The notes: generated from the letters alone by a model not told the origin. A stretch of DNA of 64,000 bases from Polyangiaceae bacterium (GCA_019637295.1 JAHBVX010000001.1:99501-163500), one strand, 5' to 3'. Shown: positions 25,408 through 34,213, numbered from the stretch's first letter. Translations and numbers: made by a program.

Positions 25408-26739
25408 TCAATGGCGCTGTGACGGGTGCACGCCCTTGAGGGGGACGCCGCCGACCACGGGCTCGATCGGGATGTCCGCCGAGAGCTTGGCGTACAGGGC
25501 CTTCATCTCGGCGAGCTTCTCGGGCTGCTCGGCGGACAGATCGCGCTCCTCTTTCGGATCGCGCGCGACGTCGAAGAGCATGAAGCTCTTGTCGTCGCCG
25601 AACGCGACGAGCTTGCTGTCGCCGACCACCATCGCGCGACGTCGATCCATCAGATCGCAGCGCGGAAGATCCGCGATCACCGGGCGAGGCGCCGCCTCGG
25701 CGCCGAACACCTCGCCGACCAGGCTCTGGCCACGAAAGGCCGGTTCGGGTCGGAGCCCCATCAGCTCCGCGATGGTGGGGGCCAGATCGATGTGACCGCG
25801 CGGCACCTCGATTCGCCGCGGCTCCGCGCCTGGAACGTAGATGAAGAGCGGCACGCGGATCAGGCTCTCCCACAGCTCGTAGGCGTGTCGGTACTGGCCC
25901 CGCTCGCCGAAGCCCTCGCCGTGATCGGCGCTGATGATCACCGCGGTGTCCTTGCCCCAGGGCTGCCCGAGCGCAAAATCCACGAGATCCCCGACCCACT
26001 TGTCCGTGAAATGAACCTCGTTGTCATACAGATCCCGCCGGCCGTTGCCGAAGTCGGGGTGCTCGGGGTGACGAATGTAGGTGTAGTGGGGATCCAAGAA
26101 GTGGAAGTAGGCGAAGAAGCGCTTGTCCCCGAGGCTCGTGTTCTTGGGGTCACCGAGCATCTCTTTGGCCAGCGCGTTCAGGCGGTCGCTCGTGATGTCG
26201 GCCACGCCCTTGACGTCCAGGAACGTGCCCGGCAACAGCCGGTACTCGTCGAAGCCCTGATTGACGCCCAGCGAAGGCAGAAAGTAGCCGTGCCCCTGCC
26301 CCGACAGGGTGCGATGTCCCGCCTGCTGCGCGCGCTCGGTCACGAGCAAGTTGTCGTCGTACCACTTGGTGAAGAAGTAGCCGTCGCGCTTCATCTCGCT
26401 CGGGTACTTGCCGACCAGCGCCGGTACCACGCTCTTGGCGGTGTAGCTCGACAGCGAGTAGGCCCGCGGATAGAGCGTCGCGCGCTTCGCGAAGGCCGTG
26501 AGCCAGGGCGCGATGGGTCGCTCGTAGCCCGTCCAGGGCATGTCCGCGCGCAGGCTGTCGATCAGAATGAACAGCACGTTGTACGGCGGACGCGGGCTCG
26601 GCTTCGCGGGCGGGGCGGCGGTAGCGACGCTGGCGGACACCGTCGGGACCGACGCCTGGGGCTCGTCTTCTCGGTGAGCCTGCTTGCAGCTGGGCGCGCA
26701 GCAGAGCGCGAGCAGGCACGACATGAGCAATCGGCGCAT
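25408..26739 (-). CDS. Sulfatase/alkaline-phosphatase-fold lipoprotein
   Basis: The product has 443 residues. The signal peptide ends with APSC (possible lipidation), followed by a Ser/Ala/Pro linker. The sulfatase N-terminal metal motif is present (NVLFILIDSLRAD), and the second metal site is AVIISADHGEGFGE. The position of the usual Cys/Ser-x-Pro-x-Arg nucleophile reads SLSSYTAKS, so the formylglycine motif is absent and a Thr or Ser nucleophile is likely. That is more like phosphoglycerol or phosphoethanolamine transferases and atypical hydrolases than a classical sulfatase. The substrate is unknown. The start at 26739 is chosen for the signal peptide, although an ATG five codons later is possible. 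Confidence 0.85.
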   Translation of the reverse strand: MRRLLMSCLLALCCAPSCKQAHREDEPQASVPTVSASVATAAPPAKPSPRPPYNVLFILIDSLRADMPWTGYERPIAPWLTAFAKRATLYPRAYSLSSYTAKSVVPALVGKYPSEMKRDGYFFTKWYDDNLLVTERAQQAGHRTLSGQGHGYFLPSLGVNQGFDEYRLLPGTFLDVKGVADITSDRLNALAKEMLGDPKNTSLGDKRFFAYFHFLDPHYTYIRHPEHPDFGNGRRDLYDNEVHFTDKWVGDLVDFALGQPWGKDTAVIISADHGEGFGERGQYRHAYELWESLIRVPLFIYVPGAEPRRIEVPRGHIDLAPTIAELMGLRPEPAFRGQSLVGEVFGAEAAPRPVIADLPRCDLMDRRRAMVVGDSKLVAFGDDKSFMLFDVARDPKEERDLSAEQPEKLAEMKALYAKLSADIPIEPVVGGVPLKGVHPSQRH

Positions 26740-26776
26740 GAGCCCACGATTACTCCGGCGTGGGGTGGGAGGGCAA

Positions 26777-26799
26777 ACGCACGCGCTGCACGCGTGCGT
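26777..26799. promoter_or_regulatory. Palindrome in the sulfatase/mntA divergent gap
   Basis: ACGCACGCG and CGCGTGCGT form perfect nine-base arms around a five-base loop, between the divergent sulfatase and mntA-like genes. It may be an operator for the toxin-antitoxin unit, but could also act as RNA. Confidence 0.45.
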
Positions 26800-26830
26800 C
26801 ATGCTCCTCGCCATTCGCCGGCATCGCGGG

Positions 26831-26850
26831 GTTCCGCACGGTTCCGCACG
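26831..26850. repeat. Ten-base direct repeat upstream of mntA
   Basis: GTTCCGCACG occurs twice in tandem, exactly ten bases apart. It lies 34 bases before the mntA-like start codon, where a promoter or operator is expected. Confidence 0.6.
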
Positions 26851-26884
26851 GCGAGAAGGGCGGGAACATGGTACGCTGGCGGCG

Positions 26885-27373
26885 ATGGTGTCCTCCGTGC
26901 AGCACAACGCGCGCAACGAGCGACTCTACGACGACCTCGGAGAGGTGTTCGCCCGACATCCAAGCGTCGCCGCTGCGTACGTGTTCGGGTCGGTGGCCCG
27001 CGGAGACGATCGGGCCGACAGTGATCTGGACATCGGCGTGGTCCATACCTCCCGAACGAGCGACGACCACGCCGCGCTGGCGCTGCGGCTCGCGCACGAG
27101 ATCTCACGGGCCAGCGGCTTCGAGACGGTCGACCTCATCGACCTCGAAGCCCAGGGGCCGGTGTTCTGCCATCGGGTCTTGTGCGAGGGGCGGCGCATCT
27201 ACGAGGGGGACCGCGCGCGGCGGATCGACTTCGAGTCCGACACCATCGTCCGTGCGCTCGACTTTCGCCCCACCTACGACCTCGCTATACACGACAAGCC
27301 GGCAATGCTCCGTCGCTGGCTGAGGAAGCGCCGCGATGACGTTCGACCGTCCAGACGAAGCTGGACGTACTGA
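26885..27373 (+). CDS. mntA: MntA-like nucleotidyltransferase (antitoxin)
   Basis: The product has 162 residues. The minimal nucleotidyltransferase signature is clear (FGSVARGDDRADSDLDIGV, the GSx10DxD motif), with a third acidic residue in VDLIDLE. In MntA/HepT systems the nucleotidyltransferase AMPylates the HEPN toxin on a tyrosine and so inactivates it. The neighbouring frame encodes just such a toxin. The last 20 or so residues (after LRRWLRKRRDD) run past the expected end and overlap the toxin's natural start region, which suggests a one-base frame problem close to 27330. Confidence 0.82.
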   Translation: MVSSVQHNARNERLYDDLGEVFARHPSVAAAYVFGSVARGDDRADSDLDIGVVHTSRTSDDHAALALRLAHEISRASGFETVDLIDLEAQGPVFCHRVLCEGRRIYEGDRARRIDFESDTIVRALDFRPTYDLAIHDKPAMLRRWLRKRRDDVRPSRRSWTY

Positions 27374-27825
27374 GAGATAACCTCGAGAACCTCGACGCGA
27401 TCCCGCAGTCCACGTTCGACGAGTTCGCTCGAGACTTCCGCAACGTGTGGGCAACGCTGCACTTGCTCCAGACGTCCATCCGGGCGCTGATCGACCTGGC
27501 GAGCTATCTTGTCGCGCGCCATGCGCTGCCCGCGCCGCGTACCAGCCACGAGCTGTTCGAGCGCCTGGAGAACGCAGGCTTGGTGCCGCCAGGGACCGCA
27601 GTCCGCTTCGGTCCCATCGTGGGTTTTCGGAACCGGGTCGTACACCTCTACGACAAGGTCGACGAGCGCCGGGTATACGAGATACTCACGGAGCACCGCG
27701 GTGACCTGGCGGAGCTATTCGACTTGCTGCTCGCGGTCCTGGAACAGGACACCCCTTGGAAGCGAAGGGCACCGAGCCCCAACCCCCTGAGGTCATGGGA
27801 GCCGGGTCGGCGTGGGGGTGAGCGC
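27340..27825 (+). pseudogene. hepT: HepT-like HEPN toxin, start codon and stop codon both missing
   Basis: The frame carries the HepT ribonuclease motif RNRVVHLY (RX4HXY, the AMPylated Tyr included) and a typical helical HEPN body (LDVLRDNLENL...). Recognisable homology begins right after an in-frame TGA at 27337-27339, but the first legal start codon in frame is the GTG at 27445, about 35 codons into the domain. An ATG at 27336 followed by TFDRP looks like the genuine start but is in a different frame. At the 3' end there is no stop: the frame runs into the following lipoprotein gene (27826). Either an indel has broken the gene or the assembly carries errors here. Confidence 0.7.
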
Positions 27826-28218
27826 ATGGTGAAGATCGCAGGGCTCTCGGTCGCGATGATCGGCGTGGGCCTCGGCAGCGTCGGTTGCGACAAGGTCCTG
27901 AGCGCGGTCAAGAAGAGCCAGAAGCACGCGGCCATCGCCTACGACGAGAAGACGGGAGGATGGGGCTACAGCCACGATCACCTGACCCCGGACCTCGCCG
28001 CGAAGGCCGCGACCCAGAAGTGCTCGACGTGCACCGTGCGTCTCACCTGGAACCAGGGCTGCGGTGCGCTCGCGCAGTCGGAGAGCAACAAGGAGATCAT
28101 GACCACGGCGCTGGGGAGCAACCGCCCCGCCGCCGAGAGCGCCGCCAAGAAGGACTGCGCCGACAAGGGTGGCGGCACCTGCAAGGTGCTCGTCTACGCC
28201 TGCAACAGCACCAATTGA
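27826..28218 (+). CDS. DUF4189-like small lipoprotein
   Basis: The product has 130 residues. The signal peptide ends in lipobox GSVGC. The mature part has two halves of a repeated pattern, with WGYSHD...CSTCTVRLTWNQGCGALA and the C-terminal GGTCKVLVYACN, which fit the DUF4189 domain (paired cysteines, a GCxALA core). The function of that family is unknown. The ATG at 27826 is preferred as start because it gives the signal peptide. The same frame is open upstream through the HepT-like gene, so a fusion product is formally possible but would bury a signal peptide internally. Confidence 0.78.
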   Translation: MVKIAGLSVAMIGVGLGSVGCDKVLSAVKKSQKHAAIAYDEKTGGWGYSHDHLTPDLAAKAATQKCSTCTVRLTWNQGCGALAQSESNKEIMTTALGSNRPAAESAAKKDCADKGGGTCKVLVYACNSTN

Positions 28219-28240
28219 GCCCGCTGGGACCGCGCTCGAG

Positions 28241-29056
28241 CTACTCCGCTGTCAGAAGCACCACGTACTCGGCCTCCGACGCGAGGAAGCCGCCGGGCTC
28301 CGGCGTGAATCCGACCGCGGGCGGGTAGAGCAGCACCAGCGCTGTCGTGAGTTCTCGCTCCTTGGCCAGGGCGCCGGGCATCGCGGTTCGCTGCGCGCGC
28401 TGCGCGACGGCTTGCACCTCGGCGACCGGGAGCGGCTCCGCCGGTTGGCGGCTGAGATCGATGCCGCGTGCGTCCGGCAAGTCCGGCCCCATGCAGCTCT
28501 GTCCAAGGTCGTCTTGCTCGAAGCTGGGCGGGTAGGTCACCTCGCCACCGCCGGTGACCACGATGCCGCCGCCGAACACGGTCAGGCCGTGGCGGGCACC
28601 GACCGCGACCACGCCCCCGAAGTCCAGGGGTGGCACGTTGAACACCCAGGCGTCCGGAGGTGCGCTGCCGGACACGAGCGCGCCGTGCCCGTAGCCGGTG
28701 TCCGCTTGCGCCACGGCGCGAGCGCTCGCCTCGTCCACCACGGCCACGGGACCGCAGATCGCGACATGCCCGACCACCTGCAGAGACTGGTACGCGAGCC
28801 GGATCACCGCCGTGCACACCGGATCCGACGGGAGCTTGGCTGCGAGGGAGTTCACCAGCGGCGAGCAATCCACCAGCGCGCCCGCGTCGCCCCCCGAGCC
28901 CGCGCCCCCCGCGCCTCCGGGCCCAACGCCTCCCGCGCCGGCGCTCGCACCCCCAGTGGCCGCGTCGCTGCCCGGCGCTTCGCTCTCGCTCCGTGCGTTG
29001 CAGGCCGACGTGGCCACGAGCCCCAGCACTCCCAGCGACCATCCTAGCGCGCGCAT
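28241..29056 (-). CDS. Putative lipoprotein
   Basis: The product has 271 residues. The signal peptide ends with lipobox ATSAC, followed by a Gly/Ala/Ser linker (about residues 25-60). The folded part has two or three cysteines and alternating short strands; I do not recognise the family. The start codon shares its first base with the stop of the upstream subtilase gene (TGATG), so it is translationally coupled to it. The protein may therefore be a partner or inhibitor of that protease, which is an inference from position only. Confidence 0.72.
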   Translation of the reverse strand: MRALGWSLGVLGLVATSACNARSESEAPGSDAATGGASAGAGGVGPGGAGGAGSGGDAGALVDCSPLVNSLAAKLPSDPVCTAVIRLAYQSLQVVGHVAICGPVAVVDEASARAVAQADTGYGHGALVSGSAPPDAWVFNVPPLDFGGVVAVGARHGLTVFGGGIVVTGGGEVTYPPSFEQDDLGQSCMGPDLPDARGIDLSRQPAEPLPVAEVQAVAQRAQRTAMPGALAKERELTTALVLLYPPAVGFTPEPGGFLASEAEYVVLLTAE

Positions 29057-30529
29057 CAGTACGAACTCCATGCCATTCCGAACGTCGTCGACGTCAGGCC
29101 GTTCCAGCCGATCAAGTACATCTTCAGGACATAGTCCTTCTGAGTGCCGGACGTGTTGGTGAATGCCACGTACGAGTAGTTCGTGTTTGTGTTCCACGCC
29201 AGCCCCACGATGTTCGCGCCGTCGTAGACGACAGTCGCGATGTGTGGGTACGGGTTCGGCGAGCAAGACCACGAGCCCGGGTTGGACGGACAGGTGGGTC
29301 GGGTCTGCGCGAAGAACGCCGATCTGAGTTGCTTGCCGTTTGGCACTCGAGCGTTGTACTGCTCAGAATAGAAGCTCTGTGCGGGCGTCCCTCCGGACGT
29401 CAGACTCCCGTAGTCGTGTCCAGCCCTGATGGGACTGTTTCCCCCGTTGACCTTCGCTCCCGCGATCAGCACCTCCGCCGCGCGCCATGCACTCACCAGG
29501 CCCGCTCCGTCGCGGTCATCGGTAGAGTCATTGAGATTCAGGACCGTACCGTCGGTGTCTTCATCCGCGGCGACCATCATCCCGGGGACCAAGACTTCAG
29601 GCCATGACTCAAGCGCTGTGTTCGCCTCGTGGAGTGACGCGACGATTCCCGCGACTTGGGGTGCTGCTGCGCTGGTGCCACCCCAGTTTACGAAGGTGGT
29701 GCCCGGGGTGTACCCCGCAGTGTCCACGTTCTCGGAAATCGCAGTCAGGTGTGGGACCTCGTACCCCGCCTCGTCTGATGTCCCATTCTTCCACGACTTG
29801 TTGTCGACAAAAGCAAGCGCGCGCTGACTGCTCCCGTTCAGCTCGAGGGTGCCGCCGACCGATAGCCCGTTCCGGAGCTTGTTGCAGACGTTGTTCTGGA
29901 AGCCATTGCCGGCTGAGGCAGCCACGAGCGGATAGGGCGACACGCGCGCCTTGTAGTCGAAGAAGATGTCATGAGCGTTCGGGTCGGGGCCGGTTCCGGT
30001 GCAATAGCTGTGGTTGATGATCCGAGCGCCATTGGAAGTGGCCCAGTTCAGCGCGCTCGCGAAGATGTCCGGGCCATGTGTGGTGCAGTTGCCGGTGTAA
30101 TTGGCCATGATCGTAGTCGCGTCCCGCGCCATCCCCCCGCCTCGGCCGTGTCGAACCTGCCACGCAATTCTGCGCTGATCGAGGAATGTGCGATCTTGAA
30201 TGCGACCCTATCGGCTTCTTCGATCTCGGCTAGCTCGACGACACTTCCGGTCTGGTCCCGAGACAGAAACCGCAACTCCCCAGGCTTGCTGGGCCTGCAG
30301 ACGGTCGTGGTCACCCACGCCCCAACATTCTCGAAGTGGTGCTTGTGCGCGACGATGGGATCACAGTCGAGCGAGGCCGACGAGACTGCGCCAAGCGTGA
30401 TGGATCCTTCTTCGCTATCAGCCCCACACCCAACCACGAAGAACGAACAACAGACCGTGAGTGAGTGAGTGAGTGAGTGAGTGAGTGAGTGAGTGCGTGA
30501 GTGCGTGAGTGCGTGAGTGCGTGAGTCAT
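29056..30529 (-). pseudogene. Subtilase-type serine protease lipoprotein, frame broken at two places
   Basis: The C-terminal 358 residues (frame ending at 29056) have the subtilisin-family catalytic serine motif GTSAAAPQVAG and SAGNGF. The N-terminal part lies in another frame and has a lipoprotein signal (CCSFFVVGC) and a propeptide-like stretch up to about 30140. The frames meet at a six-base C/G run (30133-30138); one extra base would join them. The best start is the ATG at 30529, preceded by AGGGAGG. It is separated from the lipobox by a 68-base tetranucleotide tract (30457-30524) that leaves it out of frame. Eighteen or fifteen units instead of seventeen would restore frame. The gene could be inactive, phase-variable or misassembled. 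Confidence 0.68.
30457..30524. repeat. Tetranucleotide tract of 17 units (GTGA/GTGC)
   Basis: Nine perfect GTGA units (30457-30492) are followed by four GTGC-GTGA pairs (30493-30524). On the coding strand this reads TCAC/GCAC and encodes THSL/THAL repeats. It starts three bases inside the first codons of the subtilase gene, between a strong ribosome site plus ATG and the lipoprotein signal core. Confidence 0.95.
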
Positions 30530-30703
30530 GCGTCCTCCCTGGCCTCGCCCATGTGCCCTTGGAAGCGTGAGGTGAACTCGCGCGTCTGTCAAACATCGGG
30601 CTGGGCGTTGAAAGGCTCGCCTCGCACGCGCCCGCGGTCCGCCGCAAACGTCGGGACTGCGGCTCCGGTGGTGCGAACGGGGCAAGGGGGCTAGATTGAT
30701 CGC

Positions 30704-31282
30704 GTGAGCGTCGCCATCCCCGCCGCGCGCCTGTCAGCGGCTGAGTTCCTCGCCTGGGAGCGTCTGCAAGAAGCGCGTCACGAGTTCCACCATGGCGAGG
30801 TGTTCGCGATGGCTGGTGGAAGCTTGCGCCACAACGCCGTCGCCGCGGCGCTGATCCGGGATCTGGGCGTGGCGCTGCGCGGCGGCTCTTACCGTGTGCT
30901 GACCAGCGATCAGCGCATCGCCGCTCCGCCAGGCGACCGCTACGCCTACCCTGACGTCGCCGTGGTGTGCGGGCGCGTCGAGCTCGAGGCGGGCACGACC
31001 GATGTGCTCTTGAACCCCAGCGTGATCGTCGAGGTGCTCTCCAAGGCGACCGAGGCCTACGATCGCGGCGCCAAGTGGGAGGGCTACCGGGGCCTGCCCT
31101 CGGTGCAGGACTACCTCTTGGTCTCGCAGGGCGAGGCGCACATCGAGCACTTCCAGCGGCAGCCCGACGGCTCGTGGCGGTACGCGGTGGCCGAGGTCGG
31201 CGGTAGCGTGCGGCTCACCAGCGGCGTGCTGGTGCAACTCGACTCGGTCTTCGCCGGAGTGTTCGAGCTCGCGGGGGAGTAG
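30704..31282 (+). CDS. Uma2-family (DUF820) putative endonuclease
   Basis: The product has 192 residues and starts at a GTG. It shows the Uma2/DUF820 restriction-like fold: HEFHHGEVFAMAGGS near the N-terminus, the acidic YPDVAVVC strand, then PSVIVEVLS with the catalytic glutamate and KWEGYRGLPSVQDYLLV. The family belongs to the PD-(D/E)XK nuclease superfamily and is abundant in cyanobacteria and myxobacteria. Its biological role is mostly unknown. It stands alone next to the tetranucleotide tract and is followed directly by the AgmX-type genes. All active-site positions appear to be kept. Confidence 0.88.
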   Translation: MSVAIPAARLSAAEFLAWERLQEARHEFHHGEVFAMAGGSLRHNAVAAALIRDLGVALRGGSYRVLTSDQRIAAPPGDRYAYPDVAVVCGRVELEAGTTDVLLNPSVIVEVLSKATEAYDRGAKWEGYRGLPSVQDYLLVSQGEAHIEHFQRQPDGSWRYAVAEVGGSVRLTSGVLVQLDSVFAGVFELAGE

Positions 31283-31322
31283 CGTGACCCGAGTCGGGAA
31301 ATCCGCTACCGTCTGGGTACCC

Positions 31323-31781
31323 ATGCGACTGGCTCGAAACCTCCTTCTCGCGGTGCTGCTCGGCGGGCTCGCCGTCGCGGCGCCGGCGAGCGACGCGAGC
31401 GCGCAGGCCAAGAAGCCCGCCGCGAAGGCAGCCGCCAAGAAGCCCACCAAGAAGGGCGCCAAGCCTCCGCCCGAGGAAGAAGCGCCGGAGGTGACCGAGG
31501 CCGCCGAGAAGGCGGAGGTCGGCAAGGGCAAGGGCGAGGGGCAGGTGAAGTCGGCAGAGACCGGCGCGGGCGGTCCCAAGGTCACCGAGACCAAGGGAAC
31601 GGAAGATGGCGGCGTCAAGACGTACACCTTCGGCCCGGTCGAGGTGGAGGGTCGCCTCAAGTCGCCGCAGGTCATCTACTTCTTGCGCCGGGTGCGCGCC
31701 GAGTTCGCCGCGGGGGATCTGGGGCATCGCTCGTTCCTCCGGGAAATGAGCGACACCCGGCGAAACCCAGCGATCCGCTGA
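31323..31781 (+). CDS. Secreted Lys/Ala/Glu-rich protein
   Basis: The product has 152 residues when started at the ATG at 31323, which gives a clear Sec signal peptide ending ASAQA. A Lys/Ala/Pro-rich, low-complexity linker (AKKPAAKAAAKKP and similar) spans about residues 27-60. A compact C-terminal region follows (VKTYTFGPVEVEGRLKSPQ...FLRRVRAEF) ending with basic residues. The C-terminal sequence resembles short proteins encoded next to AgmX/PglI-type genes in myxobacteria, and here it indeed precedes one by 32 bases. I cannot name its function. A linker between inner membrane and periplasm is plausible. Confidence 0.7.
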   Translation: MRLARNLLLAVLLGGLAVAAPASDASAQAKKPAAKAAAKKPTKKGAKPPPEEEAPEVTEAAEKAEVGKGKGEGQVKSAETGAGGPKVTETKGTEDGGVKTYTFGPVEVEGRLKSPQVIYFLRRVRAEFAAGDLGHRSFLREMSDTRRNPAIR

Positions 31782-31813
31782 CGGCTGCCCGCGACGCGGT
31801 ATACTGGGCGGAC

Positions 31814-33223
31814 ATGGCCAAGACACAGCCAGCGCTTCCCATCGTCCTGCGGGCCGCAGCCGTCTGGGGCACCACCGTGCTCGGGCTTCGCCACTTGTCC
31901 GGCGGACAGTCGTTTCTACTCGGCGACGCGGCGGGCAGCGTGTTGCCCAAGCCTGACGGCAATCCCGTCTCGGACTCGCCGCTGCGCGCGACCGGCAACG
32001 GCTGGGAGCTCGACGCGCGCGGCGCGACCGGCGGCACGCTGTTTCTGCGCGGACGCCAAGAGGATCCCGCGGAGCTCGCACGCAGCGGTGCGCCCATCCC
32101 GATCGTCGCTGGGGACTACGGCCTCGTGCGCTATGGGCCGAGCTTCAGCGTGTTCTTTCAGTTCGCGCACGCGCCCCTGGCGATCCGCACGCGGCGGCGC
32201 ATCGACTGGGCGCTCGTGCTCGCGTTCCTGTTCTCGGTCGTCGCGGTCGGCGGTGGTCTCGCGCTGATCTGGGCGATCACTACGCCTCTGGGCATCCCCA
32301 AGCCGCTCGAGCTGACGAGTCAGCGCGAGTTGGCGCTGCGCTACAACCTCAAGGAGGAGCCGCAGGAGCCCCCGAAGGCGCAGACCTCGGATGACGCCGA
32401 CAAGGGGCAGGGCGTCAAAGATCCGGGCGCCAAGGACAAGAAGGAGCAGGGCGGGGGCAAGAAGATCAAAGGGGCCGAAGGCGCGCTCGGTCGCCAGGGC
32501 CAGGCGGAGAAGACGGAGCTCCGGGGCGAGATCAAGAGCGGCCTCGGCGGCATGGCCGAGGCGCTCTCGAGTGACGTCGGCGACGAGGTGCGCAAGACCC
32601 TCGGCACCATCAGCTCGGTCGCCGACGCTCTCGGTGGTCTGCGCAGCGACAACATCGTGCTCGGTCAAGGTAGCGGTACGGGATTGAAAGGCGCCGGTCC
32701 GGGTGGTGGCGGTACCGGAGAGGGTGTTCCGTTCGGCGCGGGAACGCTGGATACGGGCTGGGGCCCCGGTCGCGGTGGTGGCTACGGCTCGGGGCGCGGT
32801 GGTCCTGGAGGAGCCGGGCAGGGTGGCTTCGGTAAGGGTGGCAAGGGCGGAGGCGAAGGCTCCGGCGCGGGCGAAGGCACCGGCAGCGGGGAGCGCAAGG
32901 TGGTGGGCAAGGACGCGCCCAAGGCCGGGCAAGGGCTGTCGCCAAGTCAGATCTCACGCGTCGTGATGTCGCGCTTCGGTGCGTTCCGGGCCTGCTACGA
33001 GTCGGCAGCGGCGAGCGATCCCAGCCTGCAGGGCAGCGTGGGTGTGAGCTTCAGCATCACGCCGGGTGGCTCCGTCGCGGCGGCGAACATCGGCGGCTCG
33101 TCGCTGAGCAACCCGCGCGTCGAGGGCTGCATCAAGCGCCAGTTCATGCGCCTCAGCTTCCCGGCCGCCGACAAAGGCACCAACGCGAGCTGGACCTTCT
33201 CGTTCCGTCCGAGCAAGAAGTGA
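31814..33223 (+). CDS. AgmX/PglI C-terminal domain protein
   Basis: The product has 469 residues. The N-terminal third is a soluble, FHA-like or beta-rich domain. A single membrane helix (about residues 138-160, WALVLAFLFSVVAVGGG) follows, then a charged Lys/Asp/Gly stretch and a long Gly-rich linker. The C-terminal 90 residues (SRVVMSRFGAFRACYE...GSVGVSFSITPGGSV...C) are the AgmX/PglI C-terminal domain, a TonB-like fold with two conserved cysteines. In Myxococcus, AgmX and PglI belong to the adventurous gliding and glideosome-linked proteins. That link is from family knowledge; this gene may serve another envelope-spanning machine. Confidence 0.85.
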   Translation: MAKTQPALPIVLRAAAVWGTTVLGLRHLSGGQSFLLGDAAGSVLPKPDGNPVSDSPLRATGNGWELDARGATGGTLFLRGRQEDPAELARSGAPIPIVAGDYGLVRYGPSFSVFFQFAHAPLAIRTRRRIDWALVLAFLFSVVAVGGGLALIWAITTPLGIPKPLELTSQRELALRYNLKEEPQEPPKAQTSDDADKGQGVKDPGAKDKKEQGGGKKIKGAEGALGRQGQAEKTELRGEIKSGLGGMAEALSSDVGDEVRKTLGTISSVADALGGLRSDNIVLGQGSGTGLKGAGPGGGGTGEGVPFGAGTLDTGWGPGRGGGYGSGRGGPGGAGQGGFGKGGKGGGEGSGAGEGTGSGERKVVGKDAPKAGQGLSPSQISRVVMSRFGAFRACYESAAASDPSLQGSVGVSFSITPGGSVAAANIGGSSLSNPRVEGCIKRQFMRLSFPAADKGTNASWTFSFRPSKK

Positions 33224-33358
33224 GCGGCCCTCGCCCGGGCACGATCATGGCATGGTGCTAGAGTCAGTCGCTCACGAGGTTGATAAATGCGCGGGAACGC
33301 TGGATCGATGACGCCGTGGTTGGGGGTGAGTGCCCCCAGGTCGAGGGAGGTTACCCCC

Positions 33359-34213
33359 ATGCGCACGTTGATGATCGGCCTGCTGGCCCTGGGACTAGCG
33401 GGCTGCTCGGACGATGAAGAGACGCGGACGCTGGAGCCGGTCAGCGTCGCCATGAACGATCAGGTGGCGGCGTTCTACGAGGACGGCGAGACGAGCCTGT
33501 TCGAGGTCAAGGCGCCGCTCGCCTTCCCGATCAAGGCGCCGACCGCGGCGGAGCAGTCCGCGCTCAACGGCTCTCCCGTCGCGCCGTTCCCGTCGAAGCC
33601 CTGGCTCACCACGAGCGACGTGAAGGTGCAGCTCACCTGGACCCTCACCAACCTGGACGCCGCGACTCACTCCGTCGAGATCCTGATCGATCCGTGGAAC
33701 GAGTTCGGACGGTACTGGCCGGGACTCGCGCTCGTGGACGCGGACGACGGCGAGTTCCAGCCGAATCTCAGCGGTATCGACATCTTGCTCGAACTGCCGG
33801 GGACGGGCAGCGGCCGGCCCTCGCGGCGCCGCGGCACCTTCACCTTCCAGGACATGGAAGAGCTGGCCATCGACTTCGCGACGGTGATGAACATCATCGA
33901 CCAGGCGCCGCCGCCGGATCCCACCTCGGACTCGGATCCGACCGTGACTTACGTGAACCACGCGTTCGCGATCGAGAACAAGTCCTACAAGAGCCCCCTG
34001 GTCGCGCCCTTCAAGCCATCGGTCATCCCCGGTCTCACGGGCGTGGACATCGGCCTGCGCACGCGTGCGGCGGCCAACATCGCCCTCGAAGTCGTGGTCG
34101 AGCTGGTGGACCGGGGCAGCGGTCGCGTGCTCGCACGGGACAGCACGAGCGCCGCCATCCCGGAGCCGACGAACTTCATCACCGCCGGCTACGGCGGTGG
34201 CGCCATGCCCTGA
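33359..34213 (+). CDS. Putative lipoprotein
   Basis: The product has 284 residues. The ATG at 33359 is chosen because GAGGGAGG lies about 9 bases upstream and because it begins a standard lipoprotein signal (GLLALGLAGC). The mature protein is beta-rich with no recognisable domain; acidic residues follow the lipidated cysteine (SDDEE). No cysteine other than the lipidated one stands out. It is separated from the AgmX-type gene by 135 bases and from the following hybrid kinase by 51 bases. The function is unknown. Confidence 0.75.
   Translation: MRTLMIGLLALGLAGCSDDEETRTLEPVSVAMNDQVAAFYEDGETSLFEVKAPLAFPIKAPTAAEQSALNGSPVAPFPSKPWLTTSDVKVQLTWTLTNLDAATHSVEILIDPWNEFGRYWPGLALVDADDGEFQPNLSGIDILLELPGTGSGRPSRRRGTFTFQDMEELAIDFATVMNIIDQAPPPDPTSDSDPTVTYVNHAFAIENKSYKSPLVAPFKPSVIPGLTGVDIGLRTRAAANIALEVVVELVDRGSGRVLARDSTSAAIPEPTNFITAGYGGGAMP

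Noticed and set aside
27445-28218. HepT-DUF4189 fusion protein
   Set aside because: The second part has its own ATG with a lipoprotein signal; a fusion would place the signal peptide in the middle. A lost stop codon is more likely.
30457-30524. Repeat tract considered as a CRISPR array
   Set aside because: Units are only four bases and contiguous, without spacers.
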